Shown piece after piece: positions 39,236 to 49,210 of a stretch of 63,183 nt of DNA; position 1 is the first letter of the stretch, and each line of letters begins with the position of its first letter. The notes beneath the pieces were generated by a model. It saw only the letters and a list, made by a program, of their open reading frames with translations, had not been told where the DNA came from and made no database searches. The stretch is from Listeria cornellensis FSL F6-0969 (GTDB lineage: Bacteria > Bacillota > Bacilli > Lactobacillales > Listeriaceae), in contig NZ_AODE01000026.1 in the NCBI RefSeq assembly GCF_000525855.1, forward strand, positions 1-63,183. The letters run 5' to 3'. The translations under genes were made by a program, and so were the position numbers.

Positions 39236-39892
39236 CTACTTTCTATTTTTTATTTGTTGTTCGTTGGCCACATTTTTTTCAAATGCGCTTTTAAACTTAT
39301 CTGCTGTAGTCTCTGTAAGATTCGTTTGTTTAGATTGGTTCCCAGTGCTGATTACCGGCTTTTGTTTTCCCGCCTCCGAGAAGAAGGGGTATTTGTCTAA
39401 AACCGCTGCAACCGCCTTATCCACATCTTTTTCGCCCGTCTTTTCAGCAAGTGCAATAACGTCATTAAGCGATTCGCCCAACACGCCATTTTTAAGAGCT
39501 GCAATCTGCCAATCTTTTTGAACAGATTCGTTTAATGCTTGTGCCGCTTGATCCTGCGCAGCTTGTAAGGCTTCCGCTTGCTTATCCGCTTCGGTTTTCT
39601 GGCCGTCTTGGAACTCTTTGTATGCTTTCATTTGCGCTTTTAATGCATCCTCATTCTCCACACCTAAATCCTTCAAAAAGTCCTCTTTGCTGAATGTATC
39701 AGCGCCTGGATTGGTTGGAGGTGTGGGCGGCGTTGGTTCTGTTGCCGGTTCATTACCTGCCGCGTTCGGTTCTGGCGGCTCGTGGGCTCCTTCTGCAAAG
39801 TGTTGGATATCAAACTTAACCATTTTAGTGTTTTTCAATTCGTCACCTCCCTTCACATTTGATTGATTTGGCTTTTCAGAATAAAAATCCAT
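39236..39892 (-). CDS. Scaffolding protein (DUF4355-like)
   Basis: 218 aa from ATG 39892 (MDFYSEKPNQSNVKGGDELK), chosen for AGGAGG just upstream. FDIQHFAEGAHEPPEPNAAG, then a Pro/Thr linker and a helical core (EDALKAQMKAYKEFQDGQKT) ending TADKFKSAFEKNVANEQQIK. Typical of phage scaffold proteins placed 5' of the capsid gene. Confidence 0.85.
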   Translation of the reverse strand: MDFYSEKPNQSNVKGGDELKNTKMVKFDIQHFAEGAHEPPEPNAAGNEPATEPTPPTPPTNPGADTFSKEDFLKDLGVENEDALKAQMKAYKEFQDGQKTEADKQAEALQAAQDQAAQALNESVQKDWQIAALKNGVLGESLNDVIALAEKTGEKDVDKAVAAVLDKYPFFSEAGKQKPVISTGNQSKQTNLTETTADKFKSAFEKNVANEQQIKNRK

Positions 39893-39939
39893 ACTAATTC
39901 CTCCTGATTTCTTCATAATAAAAAGACCTAGCATATTGG

Positions 39940-41026
39940 CTACGTCTCAACTATTTGCTCGCGGTTATAACGCCTTGTGCGTCCCGTCTGATTGATAAAC
40001 TGCCGCATTTGCGCTTGTCGATAAGTGATCTTGCGCCTTGCATCTTTCAAATAATTTTCATCGACTTTCATAGATTGCAACATTGAAAATTGATGCTTGG
40101 CTTTCCTAATGTTTCTTTCTAAAAGCCGCTGCCGTTGCGATTCTTTGTACTTCGCAATCGATTCCTTTTTGTTATAAGGATAGTAGCGTTGCACTGATAC
40201 CCCTTCGATATAGACATAAAGGCGATGATTGCAATTAATACCGGTAACAATGCCGTCAATTTTTCCATAACTAGTGCTAGAAAGAGGCGGGTACTTTTTA
40301 CTTTTACTACTGCGGCTATATATTCGTCCTTGGTAATCTAGGTGGGTTGGGCGGCTTCCTGCATGGCTAGAAACCTCTACAAGGTCCACATCATAATCAT
40401 CAAAACGTGCATTTTGAATCTTGTCAGCAACGTTTTTTTTGTGTGTTCTTAACAACCATGTTGATGTAAGCCTCTGTACTCCATTTCGCGCCACGTCTAT
40501 CAATCAATGCTGGTATTCCATTTTCAGACCATTTGGTCGCAGTCTTAACAAGCGCCTCCTCTAACGTGATAGTTCCGTTTACAAATTCAGCAGAGGCCTG
40601 CGTTATAATTTCTAGGTAAATAGAAGAAGATTGTTTTAACATCGTTGCATTCATCATTTCTAAACGTGTCATTGCTTCCAAGTCCAGTGTCATCAATGCT
40701 TGCCGAGTATTAGGACTATCAGCAAATGGGATTCCCTCGAGTTCAGGAAGCACCTGCTTGATTTCTTTTGTTGTAATCCTCGCTTCTACCGCTGCCGTCT
40801 CTCGTATCATGCTCCGCATCTTTGGGTTTATCTTTTTGGCTGCTTGCATGATTAGCTGCAACTGATAATTTTGTAAACGGCTAAGTTCCTTGTAACGGCC
40901 AGCCTGCCACTTTGCCAAAGTTTCTTTTGGAACACTGCTCCCGCTTCCAATTGCTTTGCCTATAGAGTCCAACAACAACCCTTCAAGCTTCAGATAAATT
41001 TCAATTATCTGCTGTGACAGTTGCAT
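39940..41026 (-). CDS. MuF-like minor head protein (frameshifted at a T8 run)
   Basis: N-terminal piece MQLSQQIIEIYLKLEGLLLD ... AKWSTEAYINMVVKNTQKKR stops early. Reading the run at 40433-40440 as seven gives KNTQKNVADKIQNARFDDYD and continues through VDLVEVSSHAGSRPTHLDYQ, GRIYSRSSKS and a helical C-terminus. The merged ~361 aa fits phage minor head proteins that bind the portal and are injected with DNA. Confidence 0.85.
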
Positions 41027-41028
41027 AA

Positions 41029-42527
41029 TTAATCAACTCCAAACGCGTCAACCATTCCCGCCGTGACAACTTTTTCATCCTGTTCAATCTCTGCAAGTAT
41101 TTCCAAAGCAGTTGTTTCATCAACGTCTTGCGACTCCATAATGGCACGCTTTCTAGATTGTAGCCCGGCACCTTTTAGCGAAATCTGCTGATTAATTTTC
41201 GCATCTTTGTCATTAACAATAGAGTCATCAAAAGAGGTAGTGACCGTGTATGCCTCTGTTGGATACGGCGATATTTGTAAAAAGTCAGCCAGCCATAAAA
41301 TGCTTTCCACCACTTCCGCAACAAAATCCTCTATGTTGTTTTCGTGTGATTGCTTACTTCGAAATGTCTTACTGTTCTCACTTACTACCTCGGTTGCCGT
41401 TTTTAATCCCGTAGCCTCAAATCCAAATGTGTTAGCCGAAAAACCCGTCTGTGATGAGAGAGTTTTTTAAAAAGTGCGTCCAGCGAACTTATATGAGCTT
41501 GTGAGCGAAGTTCCGGAGAAATGTCCATAAACTGCTCATTTTTTTCATCCATTTCCATTGCTTGAAATACTTCGTCATCCACATCAAACTTTGTAACAAT
41601 CCTTGAAGTATCCCCAACTTTTTCAACCGCTCCACGTAGCCATGCATTAGGGACCACGACACGCTTTTTCCCTAGCCTGAACTCACGGTTAAATGAATCG
41701 AAAACCGTATCAATCGTTTTTAACGTGTCTATTGCATTAGCGAATATGGAAATGCCTAGCGGAATGTTTGAATCAACATTATTCGCAATAGCAGGCTTAC
41801 AATAGGCAAAGAAAGGACGTTCGACATTTGGGAACTCAACATAAGGTTCCAAGTCTGGATAGATAATTGCGAGGTCAACCGGTTGCCCCAAAGTCGAATC
41901 GTTCACGCTTGCCTTAAATAACTCGTTTTCAATGTAATACAAAACCTCGTCGCCCTCTTCTCGCTTCAAATGACTGCGAAGGAGAGTATAGACGAAATCT
42001 TTCTTTCTCGTTTGCTCGACTACAATAATCGCCTGGTCAATCTTTTTGTTAACATCCCACGAAAGAGGGATAAAGTTTTCAGCTGGAACATACGATACCT
42101 TTATGTTATTGCGATCGCTGAAAACCTCGGCAACCATACCGCCTAGTGCCATCATATACTCGGCGTTTTCCTGTGTATTATTAATAAAACCATTCTCTTC
42201 TAAAATGGGATCAATGAACGCGGAAACCGCTTCGTTATCACAACTGACCTCCATTTTCTCATTGCAAATCATGTTAGCCATTTCTTGCGATACCTGTTTA
42301 CTCATTCCCAACGTCGTCATTTTCCTGCTGCGTTTTATGCCTTGAACGTAATACCAAATTTCGTGGTATTCTTTATAAAAACCTTGATACCAACAACGCC
42401 AGCGGGCTATCTCATCGTAAAATGACTGATCAACTTGCAAATCTACCTTTTGCTGTATCTCAACGCCTTTAATCAACTTCATTCGATATAACACCCCCTT
42501 AATTTTATTGACAATCTTGGTAAACAT
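41029..42527 (-). CDS. Portal protein (frameshifted)
   Basis: The N-terminal piece (SFYDEIARWRCWYQGFYKEY; MICNEKMEVSCDNEAVSAFI; EFRLGKKRVVVPNAWLRGAV) ends out of frame at SHHRRVF. Correcting the short runs around 41463-41473 restores SSQTGFSANTFGFEATGLKT, ATEVVSENSKTFRSKQSHEN and the C-terminal MVESILWLADFLQIS. The merged protein is ~499 aa. A dodecameric portal at one capsid vertex. The exact base or bases in error cannot be fixed by eye: 6-7 As or a CT repeat. Confidence 0.88.
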
Positions 42528-42543
42528 AGCCTCACCCCCGTGC

Positions 42544-43898
42544 TTAGTATTTCAGTTCTAACTTGCGCATATTATCGATAACGTAGTATTGGAATGCATC
42601 GCAAGTGTGATCATGTTCCTTTACAACTTCGGCTTTCCCACGCACAATACTGTCCGGATCCCATGCATAACGCTTATGTTCCTCATAAAATACCTTGTTG
42701 GCTGGTATATCAAGAATGAACATGCGCCCTTGCGCTAAGAGGTCATGCACCGGATCAATCATATCTGCCTTAGTTTTGCCGGCTTTTGGCGCTGGACGTA
42801 ACCGCGTCCCAAAATCTTTATAATACTGGTTACGCAAGCCACCTTCCGCGCTGTCTATCGTTTTCCTGTCTAGAATCACATTATATATTTTTTCTGAACA
42901 TCATTCATAAACTCGTCCAACTCCGCAGATAGTTCCGAAGGCGATTTCTTCACTGCCTTATTAGCGGGGCTGTAGTAATAGGTATCAAGCAAAATAACCT
43001 TGCTTTTAGCGGTCAGGCCAATTGCAAGATAGGTCGTAGCAGACACCTGGTGCCCAGTGTCGATACCAATATCAATAAGAATAACTGGATCATCAACTGG
43101 CAGCTCGGGGATTCGATGGAATAAGTTGATATTATAAACGTTATCTCCCATGCCAATTACTTTACCTAGGTACATCCAGTTATAGTAATCAGGATCGTTC
43201 TTCTTATATTTATCAATCTTCTTAATGATTTGTTTCGATAGAAATCCTTTTTCATCGTCTAAATAGGTCGTATGATGAATAAGAAAATCGTCATCACACT
43301 GCCTAGCATCGATAAATTCATTCACCCATTCGTACGGGTTTCTTGGCGGATTGAAGCTCATGAACACCTTGACTTCCTTGTCATCGGGCAAATCCGCACG
43401 TATAAATGTATCCTCTACTATATCGACATCGGTAATTCCTGCGAACTCCGCCAACTCTTCAAACCATAATGCGCTAACATGCCCAAACGGTATTTTCATT
43501 GATTTAAGTTTGGCCGGATCATCACAGCCGGAAAAATAGAAACCCGTTCCCCATTCACGATGAATAATCTCCATAGGTGACTTACCAAATACAAATTGAT
43601 CCGCGACGCCCATTTCGTAAAGAGCCCACTTCACTTGCTGATACACTGATTTATACAACGTATTGGCAACCTTCCGCAGACATACCATATTGGATAGAGG
43701 GTCTTCCATCTTCATTTCTACTAGCTTAAGGCTAATAACCGATGATTTCATAGAGGACCGGCCGCCTTTAGCTACTAGATGATTAAGTTCAGATAGCCAA
43801 AAATCGTAAAATGCTGGATTAATCATGTCAATTACGTTTATCACTTTATATTCCTGTAGTTGCTTATGAACTGCCGGATGAATCTGGACTTTCGCCAT
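42544..43898 (-). CDS. terL: Terminase large subunit (frameshifted)
   Basis: Start at ATG 43898 ([20 protein letters not shown]) after GGCGGGTG, overlapping terS by 35 nt. The ATPase domain has LVAKGGRSSMKSSVISLKLV (Walker A-like), Walker B in HVSALWFEELAEFAG and MSFNPPRNPYEWVNEF. The nuclease domain is PVILIDIGIDTGHQVSATTY ... RKTIDSAEGGLRNQYYKDFG. The frame breaks near 42880-42893 after NDVQKK and continues from GTG 42879 as VILDRKT. ~451 aa. Packages DNA with TerS. Confidence 0.9.
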
Positions 43899-44641
43899 CA
43901 TCATCACCCGCCTTTGCTGCTTTTTGGGCATCAAGGTAAGCTTGCATTTCGTCCCTATTTGATACAATAACCGTGGCAACCTTGTCATTGCCTTCTTTTT
44001 TCGTGTCTGCCTTAATTTTCTCAAGGTTAGCGTCCATGATTTCGATTTTCTTGCGCCTCTCATCAAATGCATCCGATATATCTAGGAAATTCTTAATAGC
44101 ATAACGCAACTCCGACATAGCGCGGCTTTGGGACGCCAAAAAAGCGGCCTGCTGCTCGTAAGCATAAGCCACTTTCCTAGATTCACTGCCGCCACCCTCG
44201 CCCCAGCTCTCCCCGGATTTGTCGTCCAGGTGGTCCAGGCTATCACGCACCCACATAACTTTTTGTGAGCGAATGATGGCGGTGTATTGTATTTTCACGA
44301 GGTCCCAGGCGATATCTGCCGGGGTTTGTTGATCGATAATATCCATTATTTCTAGGGCATCATCATTTAAAAACTTAGAGAACAGCCCATGCGTGCGGGC
44401 GTTCTGATTACCTGCGGGCGCGCCACCACTGTTCCCCTTAGCAAATTCGTTTCCAAGGGGTGCACCCCCTCGCTCTTTTGTGTGCACCCCTTTTTTCTTT
44501 TAGTGCATCCTTGTCACGATTCCAATTATGCCGCCTTTGCCACGATTTAACTGTATTCATGGACACGCCATATTTTAACGCAATGTCCTTATATTTCATG
44601 CCTTCGTTATAATCTACTTCCGCTAATTTATGTTTCTCCAT
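43864..44641 (-). CDS. terS: Terminase small subunit (frameshifted)
   Basis: The N-terminal piece [20 protein letters not shown] with [23 protein letters not shown] reads into a wrong frame at an A6 run (44491-44496). With five bases it continues [20 protein letters not shown] and [20 protein letters not shown]. It then has a helical oligomerisation region and an acidic tail. The merged length is ~258 aa. The GAPxGNxNAxxHG motif is typical of this phage TerS class. Confidence 0.88.
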
Positions 44642-44690
44642 GCCGCATCAACTCCCACCTCCATTATCATGTGTTGTTTTGTGGAATCGG

Positions 44691-45050
44691 TTAGACTAAT
44701 ATTCTGCCGTCTCTGTCCATTATGTGCTTGATATCTGTTAAGGCGCCTTCTTTCGAGAAGAATAATCCTTCTTTATCCCAAGCCCAAAGCGAACCATCTT
44801 TACCATGAAGGAATATACGTTCTTTGGTGACTACAACAGCACCATTGCCGTTTGAGATAGATTCTACATATTCCTTATCCAATGGTGTACCATCAATTGA
44901 ACTAAACCAGCTTTTTGCGACATCTTCACGGATAAATAGTTCACCATCTAATTCTAAAATCTTAACATCTGCATCAGCTGGTTTAGTAGAACCGCCAAAT
45001 AATTCAACTAGATAAATAGGTTCAGCAACATTATTATCATTACTATTCAT
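44691..45050 (-). CDS. Hypothetical phage protein
   Basis: 119 aa, family not recognised. It contains a WD-like beta pattern (RIFLHGKDGSLWAWDKEGLF) and ends MDRDGRILV. It lies between the small packaging subunit and a helical hypothetical gene, overlapping the latter by 4 nt. Nothing points to a function. Confidence 0.6.
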   Translation of the reverse strand: MNSNDNNVAEPIYLVELFGGSTKPADADVKILELDGELFIREDVAKSWFSSIDGTPLDKEYVESISNGNGAVVVTKERIFLHGKDGSLWAWDKEGLFFSKEGALTDIKHIMDRDGRILV

Positions 45051-45436
45051 TTCTCTGCTCCTCTCAACAATTGCTTGTGCATAGTGCTCATGGTTGCGCC
45101 CTTCATGCTTCCTTGCCCTCCCATTTTGACATCAATAGTAGGAGTAGGCGATACAAAGCCCAATTGCGCTGGGGTGTCATCACATCCCAGCAATGCACGC
45201 TGTTCGTCATTTAATTTTAGTAGCTGTTCTCTAAGTGTTTCAATAATTGATAACGCAGCCTCAATAACAGCCCTCACAAGTGGTACAAAAACTTCTTCTA
45301 TGTGCTTCTTAACAAAATCCATATCCGCCTTAAAAACGGGATCATTTACATATAGCTCTTTTACTTTGTCTGGACCATCACCGTCAATCTTTGACATAAT
45401 TCTTTCAATTGATACATGTAATTCCACAAATATCAC
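45047..45436 (-). CDS. Hypothetical helical phage protein
   Basis: 129 aa as printed (a start at MSKIDGDGPDKVKELYVNDP is also possible). Long helices (VPLVRAVIEAALSIIETLRE), then a Gly/Met-rich tail (VKMGGQGSMKGATMSTMHKQ). Family not recognised. Directly upstream of the packaging genes. Confidence 0.55.
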   Translation of the reverse strand: MIFVELHVSIERIMSKIDGDGPDKVKELYVNDPVFKADMDFVKKHIEEVFVPLVRAVIEAALSIIETLREQLLKLNDEQRALLGCDDTPAQLGFVSPTPTIDVKMGGQGSMKGATMSTMHKQLLRGAEK

Positions 45437-45470
45437 CCTTCACTATTAGTCCGCTATCGTACGACAAGAA

Positions 45471-46035
45471 TCACGAAGTTAGGTATTGTTGAAAAAACAG
45501 ATCGCTAGCGTATGCATCACTAATCTTTTTTTCTGCCCTCTCTACGTACTTTTGCACACTAGATTTTTTTTATATTTAAAGCCTCTGCTGCTTCTGCAAA
45601 CGTGTATTCATTTGCACGAATTAGAATGTAGGCATCTTTTTCACGTTCTGATAGCATATTTAATACGCTCTCTATTACCTCGAGCTGCATATAATTCAAT
45701 TCCACATCTGGGGCTTCCAAAGTAGTTACTGATTCTGAATAATATTGCTGTAGCTTCGTTGGGTCTAATTTGACGATGTTTTTGTAACCGTCTTTTATCT
45801 CAATGCCTTTTAGCCGCTTAGGATCATGACCGTCACGCATCCATTTCAACGCGTAATCCATATCCCGCAGCATCTTCATGGCCTCACTTCTGCGCTGATC
45901 ACTGGCACTATTGCGAATCAGTTTGTAATTACGAAATACTTTAGGCTTACGCTTTCCAGGTAACGTACTGATGTATTCTAATAGCGCTTTTCGCCCATTT
46001 TCATATTCTAAAATTAATTCTCTCACTTTATTCAC
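45471..46035 (-). CDS. Late-gene transcriptional regulator, ArpU/sigma-70-like (frameshifted)
   Basis: MNKVRELILEYENGRKALLE, a middle region, and a C-terminal sigma-region-4-like HTH (MLSEREKDAYILIRANEYTF then AEAAEALNI). The printed frame stops at KKI; reading the run at 45564-45571 as seven completes the recognition helix, KKSSVQKYVERAEKKISDAY, and ends at 45471. ~187 aa. ArpU/RinA-type activators occupy this position just before the late operon and turn on packaging and structural genes. Confidence 0.8.
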
Positions 46036-46108
46036 GCCCCTGTGCTATTATGGATTTATCTACTCTCCATCTAGCCGGGGCGCTTTAGCGTTTCGGTTTT
46101 TTCATGTG

Positions 46109-46705
46109 TTATTTACTGATTTTTGTTGCATGTCCGGATCTCCTAAAATACTTACTTACTCGTTCATTTTTAATACCATTCTTTCGTTTAAAACAGCTCA
46201 CATCACTAATATCTACATCTAAAGTCATTGCGATAGCGCTGTCTGATAATCCTTGATCACGCATATCATTATAGTCCGCTACCGAAATATCTAGCTGCAT
46301 TGCTTTTGTTACAATGTTGTTGCTTTGCTTCCAACGCGCTAAGCTACCAGATGGGACCTGCCATTCTTGAGCAATTAGTTTATCAATCAATCCTTCATCC
46401 CTTAACTCAAAATAGTCCTCTTCATTTTTGGCATCTAGCCGTAGCCTAATAACTTTTGTTTTCTCGGAACGAGTTAGGCCTTCAAGTGAAGTATCTGGTT
46501 TAGTATCTGCAATACCATTGAAAGATTTATTTAATTCACTTTGTTTTTTCTCAATATTCCGACATAAAGAACAATATTTATCATTACACTGCTTAAATTC
46601 TATTGCATCCTCATCGTGCACATCAATCATTTTCGATATTTCCGATATCATTATCGCTTGTTTTGATCTTCGCTTTCTCGTTAGTATCCTTGACATTCCG
46701 AACAC
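46109..46705 (-). CDS. Hypothetical phage protein with duplicated HTH-like segments
   Basis: 198 aa. Two similar segments, YFELRDEGLIDKLIAQEWQV with PSGSLARWKQ and YNDMRDQGLSDSAIAMTLDV with DISDVSCFKR, look like tandem helix-turn-helix units. A cluster CNDKYCSLCRN could bind a metal. Probably DNA-binding. The start is uncertain: the first 28 codons overlap the upstream gene. Confidence 0.55.
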   Translation of the reverse strand: MFGMSRILTRKRRSKQAIMISEISKMIDVHDEDAIEFKQCNDKYCSLCRNIEKKQSELNKSFNGIADTKPDTSLEGLTRSEKTKVIRLRLDAKNEEDYFELRDEGLIDKLIAQEWQVPSGSLARWKQSNNIVTKAMQLDISVADYNDMRDQGLSDSAIAMTLDVDISDVSCFKRKNGIKNERVSKYFRRSGHATKISK

Positions 46706-46973
46706 CTCCCGCTTTTTCTAATTGGGCAATGAGTGCGCTAATGCTATTTTCAAAATCGATTAGCACCATTTTCAAGCTTTCGATACTCTGGATTGAATCG
46801 TCTTTCTTTATGTCCTCTGCAATCCATCTAACTGCATTAGCAAGCGTAGGGTGATATGTCCGTGTAATAGTGTCCTCCTTGCTATTATCTTTGCTGTTAG
46901 GCGTTTGCTTATTGCATATGATGTTCCGAGTATCATTTGTGATAAAATAGGTTTCGTTAATTGTAATCATCAT
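46623..46973 (-). CDS. Hypothetical phage protein
   Basis: 116 aa: MMITINETYFITNDTRNIIC then TRTYHPTLANAVRWIAEDIK. This resembles a common small phage protein type with an N-terminal INETYYI motif and a helical second half; I know no function. Its ATG is 1 base from the preceding stop codon. The 3' end overlaps the next gene by 83 nt. Confidence 0.6.
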   Translation of the reverse strand: MMITINETYFITNDTRNIICNKQTPNSKDNSKEDTITRTYHPTLANAVRWIAEDIKKDDSIQSIESLKMVLIDFENSISALIAQLEKAGGVRNVKDTNEKAKIKTSDNDIGNIEND

Positions 46974-47122
46974 TTATACAACATCCTCACTTTCCCGCTG
47001 ACTCTATGCTTGATTTGCATTTCAATACTGGTATCTTTCACTACAAGCCAATTGGCCGCCACGAGCCTATGACTAGTAATAAAAATTGATTGCCGTTTTG
47101 TCGGGCGTTTCCCTTGCTTCAT
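46970..47122 (-). CDS. Small conserved phage protein (DUF6906-like, 50 aa)
   Basis: 50 aa: MKQGKRPTKRQSIFITSHRL then VAANWLVVKDTSIEM. The MKQGKRPT start and NWLV core are characteristic of the small DUF6906 phage family. Overlaps the next gene start (ATGA-type junction). Function unknown. Confidence 0.75.
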   Translation of the reverse strand: MKQGKRPTKRQSIFITSHRLVAANWLVVKDTSIEMQIKHRVSGKVRMLYK

Positions 47123-47418
47123 CAGTTTTCACGCCCTTCTATAATTCTTTCATGTTCAGTATAAAAAACATAATACCCATCGCTCAATATCCCAGGCTCT
47201 TCATGATGAATAATCAGTTTAGGATATAAATCCTTTAATTTTACTTGATCGGATTCAGATAAATTTCGATAGGTTACTAATTGAATCCCACTTATTGAAC
47301 ATCTGGTATTATCGCCATACCCACCTTTTTTTAATTTTTCAACCGTATTAAACATTTCCTCACGATCGTTATGGAACACGCCAATACGCTCAATAATTTG
47401 CTTTGATTTAATAATCAT
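47122..47418 (-). CDS. Hypothetical phage protein
   Basis: 98 aa: MIIKSKQIIERIGVFHNDRE, then GIQLVTYRNLSESDQ and EEPGILSDGYYVFYTEHERI. No family recognised. It is the 3' neighbour of an 81-aa gene that it overlaps by 11 nt, within the dense block of small early genes. Confidence 0.6.
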   Translation of the reverse strand: MIIKSKQIIERIGVFHNDREEMFNTVEKLKKGGYGDNTRCSISGIQLVTYRNLSESDQVKLKDLYPKLIIHHEEPGILSDGYYVFYTEHERIIEGREN

Positions 47419-47653
47419 GCTTTTCCTCCTTATTTTCAGCGTCTACAAAAGTATGCCCCTCAACAACCTTAGTTCCTGGAAAAGATGATTCCGTTTCACA
47501 TACTATATCTTTTTCTGCTACGGTATAAATCGTGCCGTTACATTCAATATCGTAAGTATGGTATTTCTGAATGCCATTTTTTACGGTTCCTGTTCTAAAT
47601 TTATTATTAAAAATAAACTTAACTACTTCACCAATCGTAAATTTCATTGCCAT
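47408..47653 (-). CDS. Hypothetical phage protein with SH3-like fold pattern
   Basis: 81 aa: FTIGEVVKFIFNNKFRTGTV then IECNGTIYTVAEKDIVCETE, a short beta-barrel pattern like small SH3/KOW-type phage proteins. Function unknown. Confidence 0.6.
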   Translation of the reverse strand: MAMKFTIGEVVKFIFNNKFRTGTVKNGIQKYHTYDIECNGTIYTVAEKDIVCETESSFPGTKVVEGHTFVDAENKEEKHDY

Positions 47654-47655
47654 AA

Positions 47656-47859
47656 CTACCCCATCACCTCGATATCTGAAACCAAAATCGTTCCCTCATC
47701 AATTCCTGACAGCGATTTAACCTGCAACATTTTCGAATTGTAAATTTTCATCACTTGGAACTTTGAACCTTTATTATGCGTAGCTAAGTTGCCGTTTGGC
47801 TCTATAAGAAATGTTAAGATTTTTGCTTTGACAACATCACCTTTTTTTATGATATTCAT
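47656..47859 (-). CDS. Hypothetical phage protein with SH3-like fold pattern
   Basis: 67 aa: IIKKGDVVKAKILTFLIEPN, FQVMKIYNSKMLQVKSLSGI. Beta-rich, of the same general type as its downstream neighbour. Function unknown. Confidence 0.6.
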   Translation of the reverse strand: MNIIKKGDVVKAKILTFLIEPNGNLATHNKGSKFQVMKIYNSKMLQVKSLSGIDEGTILVSDIEVMG

Positions 47860-47872
47860 CTACTCCGCCTCC

Positions 47873-48175
47873 TCAACTTATCGATTGTCTATATGGTATT
47901 GGCATTCTGTGCGTAAAGAAATGAAAGACTAAATTCCCATCATCGAGTAATACAGTCTCTACTATTTCGAAAGGTTCTGTACCTGTACAGGGATGTCCTG
48001 TGCCACGACATTCAATTCTAATATATCCTTTACGCTCACAATCTAAGTCTGACAATACATACAAAACAGGTTTTTCATGTTGATTTTTTATAGATAGAAC
48101 TACACTTTCAGCGGGAACATCAATCGTTTGCGAATCTTTTATTTCAAGTTCATATTTATAGATTTTCCAATTCAT
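47873..48175 (-). CDS. Hypothetical phage protein (DUF7352-like)
   Basis: 100 aa: MNWKIYKYELEIKDSQTIDV, FEIVETVLLDDGNLVFHFFT. The IYKYEL start and Gly-Thr-Gly-His segment (IRIECRGTGHPCT) are typical of a small phage family of unknown function. The start overlaps the upstream stop. Confidence 0.6.
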   Translation of the reverse strand: MNWKIYKYELEIKDSQTIDVPAESVVLSIKNQHEKPVLYVLSDLDCERKGYIRIECRGTGHPCTGTEPFEIVETVLLDDGNLVFHFFTHRMPIPYRQSIS

Positions 48176-48478
48176 TCTTTGTTCGCCCCCTCAACTGGAA
48201 TCCAAATGCCTTTTACGCCTCTTACATGTGTAAGATCGTCCGCCGATAGAGGCAGCCAATGCGTTTGAGTATCTCTTTTTTTGTAAATTCGTCTCGCACT
48301 CCGTCTTTCGGAGGGTCAAACTTATACACAACATCCGCATTCTCCCGCTCTGTGAGTAGTCTGTTTGCCAGTTTCCATACTTCGAAAAGTAAAAAAAACC
48401 TCTGTCGATAGTTCTTTTTTTTCTAATTTCCTCGTCAACATAATCAAGCCATTCTCTATCCTTCTCATTCTGCGTCAT
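48172..48478 (-). CDS. Hypothetical phage protein (several frameshifts)
   Basis: Printed as a 95-aa frame from ATG 48478. Reading both eight-base runs (48391-48398 and 48415-48422) as seven gives IRKKELSTEVFLLFEVWKLA and NRLLTERENADVVYKFDPPK. A third change in the run at 48276-48282 restores TQTHWLPLSADDLTHVRGVK, GIWIPVEGANKE and a stop that overlaps the next start codon. This merged reading looks more protein-like than the printed frame. Function unknown. Confidence 0.6.
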
Positions 48479-48743
48479 AGTCTTGCGCCTCCTCCTCTAA
48501 TTCCTCAAAATGTTCGTACGCATCGCCATCGAAATCCGCATCTTCACCTGTACCTAAAAATTCTTGCTGTAAACTTTTATCAAAATAAGAAGATACGCCA
48601 GGAACTTCATGTAAGCAATCCTTGTGATAAGCAATACCGCGAAAAATGACAATCTCGTCCCACTTTACAAATTTTTTATCACACGATTGGCATATTGGTT
48701 GTAATTCAGTCATGCCCATCGTCCTCCTCCGCCAAAGCGACAT
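48465..48743 (-). CDS. Hypothetical phage protein with a CxxC-type zinc-binding motif
   Basis: 92 aa as printed; a start at MGMTELQPICQSCDKKFVKW is likely. CQSCDKKF and HKDCLHE form a plausible zinc site. The tail is very acidic (FEELEEEAQDYDAE). Function unknown. Confidence 0.6.
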   Translation of the reverse strand: MSLWRRRTMGMTELQPICQSCDKKFVKWDEIVIFRGIAYHKDCLHEVPGVSSYFDKSLQQEFLGTGEDADFDGDAYEHFEELEEEAQDYDAE

Positions 48744-48924
48744 CTACACGAAATGGCACAAATATGTCCGCTATCTGAATATCGCTACCATCGCCGTTCT
48801 GTATAAAACTATCTTCGTCGACCTTATATTGAATACCTGCCTCAAATACAGTTTCATCCTGCATTGTCATGTCCATTTCAAGTGTCACCGTTTTATTACC
48901 TGTATCAAACTGTTTTTCAATCAT
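48706..48924 (-). CDS. Hypothetical acidic phage protein
   Basis: 72 aa: MIEKQFDTGNKTVTLEMDMT then QYKVDEDSFIQNGDGSDIQI. RBS GGAGGT. Overlaps the next gene start region. Function unknown. Confidence 0.6.
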   Translation of the reverse strand: MIEKQFDTGNKTVTLEMDMTMQDETVFEAGIQYKVDEDSFIQNGDGSDIQIADIFVPFRVDVALAEEDDGHD

Positions 48925-48950
48925 TCCATTACCTCCTACATATTTTTAAA

Positions 48951-49146
48951 TTAGATATGGCAGTCGACTATTGTAACAAAACAGTCTTTATGTTTTAATA
49001 TCAATTTGTCGTACTCCTCACTGTAATTGTTATTCTTATCTGTAACGATCGCCCACCATCCCATTTTCCATCTGGTGTAAGTAACGCAAAAGTCTCTTTT
49101 ATTGGAAGCCTGTTTTCGTTACTACCGCTACTGTAAAATGACTCAT
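48951..49146 (-). pseudogene. Remnant of an MSHFTVAVVTKTG-type phage protein
   Basis: ATG 49146 (RBS GGAGGAG) encodes MSHFTVAVVTKTG and then goes out of frame. The next frame gives LPIKETFALLTPDGKW, and a third gives MGWWAIVTDKNNNYSEEYDK ... CFVTIVDCHI to 48951. These are the known start and end of a longer phage family that normally has ~100 more residues between them. It is an internally deleted, frameshifted copy. The second junction lies at a GGAAAATGG sequence that could have recombined. Confidence 0.65.
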
Positions 49147-49210
49147 TTTTATACTCCTCCATTTTTAAACTGGTCGATTTCGACCTAATTAAATTAATTT
49201 CTAAAAATAA

